Shown: positions 5,485-6,288 of the stretch, in pieces
Layout: each line of letters begins with the position of its first letter
Numbering within the stretch: position 1 is the stretch's first letter
Source: Rubrobacter sp.
GTDB taxonomy: Bacteria; Actinomycetota; Rubrobacteria; Rubrobacterales; Rubrobacteraceae
NCBI GenBank assembly: GCA_013817025.1
Contig: JACDDK010000064.1
Coordinates: forward strand, 1-6,288
Reading direction: 5' to 3'
DNA: 6,288 bases
Made by a program: the position numbers and the translations under genes
Notes under the pieces: model-generated
Database searches by the model: none
Told to the model about the DNA's origin: nothing
What the model saw: only the letters and a program-made list of their open reading frames with translations

Positions 5485-6027
5485 ATGACGCCCGACTCGA
5501 AAAACACCCCGCCCTTGTCCCTCCAAGACTTTCATAAGAGCCTTCCCGGCTCTCTCCTGGCCCGCCGAACTCCCGGACGACCGACAATACCGTTCTCGCG
5601 GCCCTCGGGCGAACGTGCTGGTGAGATTGTGATCCAGGACTCCGGCGCGGACATCGTCCTGGGCGACCTCTCCGCGACCCTGGAGCGCGACGCCCGCTTC
5701 CGCTACCGAATGCTCACCGGCGGAAAGGAACTCGTGAGCGCCGCGACGAGCGGCAGAGGGTTGGAACGCCTCTCGATCCATCACGCAGACCAGACCTACG
5801 AAGCTCGCATAAGCCCGCTACGCAACACCGCCGTCGCCCACGCGGATGATGGCACCGAAACAGCGCGGGTCTCGGGTGGCTTGCTGGGGCTGAAGTACCA
5901 ACTCGATTTCGACACCGAAGATCCTCGCGGTTCGCTCATAGCGGTCCTGATCCTCTACCATTTGCTGGTCGTGCGGAGCCGCGCCTACCGCGCCATCCCA
6001 ATACGCCTTCCTCCGGGCGGCTTGTAA
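5485..6027 (+). CDS. Unknown beta-rich protein, possibly tubby/LURP-one-like fold
   Basis: This 180-residue protein is not recognised with confidence. Seen: a Pro/Ser/Arg-rich N-terminal part (1-45), then alternating short beta-like stretches: EIVIQDS (47-53), DIVLGDLSATLERDARFRYRML (56-77), LERLSIHH (93-100), TYEARISPLRNTAVAHADDGTETARVS (104-130) and LGLKYQLDFD (134-143). A hydrophobic helix SLIAVLILYHLLVVRSRAYR (150-169) comes near the end. Strands around a final buried hydrophobic helix are the plan of the tubby C-terminal/LURP-one/scramblase-like superfamily, so that fold is a possibility; it is an inference from pattern only. The helix is also long enough to sit in a membrane. ATG 5485 has GAGAGG (5474-5479) five bases upstream. 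It diverges from the gene at 5388; no convincing promoter is seen in the 96-bp gap. Confidence 0.7.
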   Translation: MTPDSKNTPPLSLQDFHKSLPGSLLARRTPGRPTIPFSRPSGERAGEIVIQDSGADIVLGDLSATLERDARFRYRMLTGGKELVSAATSGRGLERLSIHHADQTYEARISPLRNTAVAHADDGTETARVSGGLLGLKYQLDFDTEDPRGSLIAVLILYHLLVVRSRAYRAIPIRLPPGGL

Positions 6028-6050
6028 AAAATGTGTCTATTCTATATCCT
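6022..6050 (+). promoter_or_regulatory. Candidate promoter of the gene starting at 6077
   Basis: TTGTAA (6022-6027) overlaps the stop codon of the preceding gene and lies 17 bases before TATCCT (6045-6050); each matches four of six consensus bases. A CTATTCT (6037-6043) lies between them. The leader would be about 20 bases. Readthrough from the upstream gene is equally possible. Confidence 0.33.
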
Positions 6051-6076
6051 GAAGCCAGCGAAAAAGGAGTGTGGCG

Positions 6077-6288
6077 ATGCAGCAAGACCCCCGAAACCAG
6101 GGACCTGAGGATGGCGCGATGAATCCCCAAAGCGAAGACGCCCGAAAGACACGTCTAAACCGTATCCCGATCCACGACCCCGAAGCCGCCAACGACCGCC
6201 CAAGCGACGCTCCTCCGGCGGCCCCAACAGGAGCCACCGGCGGCGGAGATCCCCGTTTTGGCGCTAGAAACGACGAGCGGCAAGATGC
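6077..6288 (+). CDS. Partial gene, disordered charged N-terminus, function unknown
   Basis: Only the first 70 codons are in the window and the frame stays open to its end. ATG 6077 is preceded by a strong AAAGGAG (6063-6069) at seven bases, which makes the gene convincing. Seen: MQQDPRNQGPEDGAMN, a short RLNRIPIHDPEAAND stretch (about 27-41), then Pro/Ala/Gly-rich and charged sequence ending near NDERQDA. There is no signal peptide or membrane segment. The composition is that of an intrinsically disordered leader ahead of a folded domain that lies outside the window. Proteins with such leaders include GrpE-type chaperone partners and scaffold or adaptor proteins, but nothing here identifies one. 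It starts 49 bp after the preceding gene on the same strand and may share its transcript. Confidence 0.7.
   Translation, partial: MQQDPRNQGPEDGAMNPQSEDARKTRLNRIPIHDPEAANDRPSDAPPAAPTGATGGGDPRFGARNDERQD

Noticed and set aside
5425..5784. Minus-strand open frame of 119 codons opposite the start of the gene at 5485
   Set aside because: The plus-strand frame has a well-placed ribosome site, beta-like pattern and hydrophobic helix; the antisense product has none of these.

Overview
The window is GC-rich bacterial chromosome, densely coded on both strands. Three of its eight gene starts read as TTG (uracil-DNA glycosylase, ABC ATPase, binding protein) and one as GTG. The proteins and this style of start usage fit a high-GC actinomycete; a Rubrobacter-like lineage is my best guess. 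That is an inference from protein character, not from any marker gene.

Layout: (1) 1-205, minus strand: the N-terminal part of an Lrp/AsnC-type protein that resembles siroheme decarboxylases of the AhbA/AhbB family. A 155-bp upstream region carries nearly concentric inverted repeats and an extended -10 promoter. (2) 361-1008, minus: a family 4 iron-sulfur uracil-DNA glycosylase. (3) 1089-1820, plus: the ATPase of a polar amino acid ABC importer. (4) 1900-3186, minus: an M20-family metallopeptidase or deacylase (ArgE/DapE type). (5) 3353-4195 and 4232-4954, plus: the lipoprotein binding protein and the permease of a polar amino acid importer. (6) 5002-5388, minus, and 5485-6027, plus: two divergent genes of unknown function. 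(7) 6077 to the window end, plus: the start of a gene with a disordered, charged N-terminus.

The core of the window is a complete-looking glutamine/polar amino acid ABC importer: ATPase, binding protein and one permease (presumably homodimeric). It is split by an M20 peptidase gene on the opposite strand, so the ATPase is transcribed separately from the other two parts. A working idea is that the peptidase frees an amino acid from an N-acyl or peptide form and the importer brings in related substrates, but nothing in the sequence proves the link. The glycosylase and ATPase genes diverge from a short shared promoter region, and the peptidase and binding-protein genes diverge from a second one.

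I see no RNA genes, CRISPR array, insertion sequence, prophage or clear sign of horizontal transfer. No obviously new multi-gene system stands out. The best leads are the siroheme decarboxylase-like gene with its dyad-rich promoter, the split transporter and the two unrecognised proteins.
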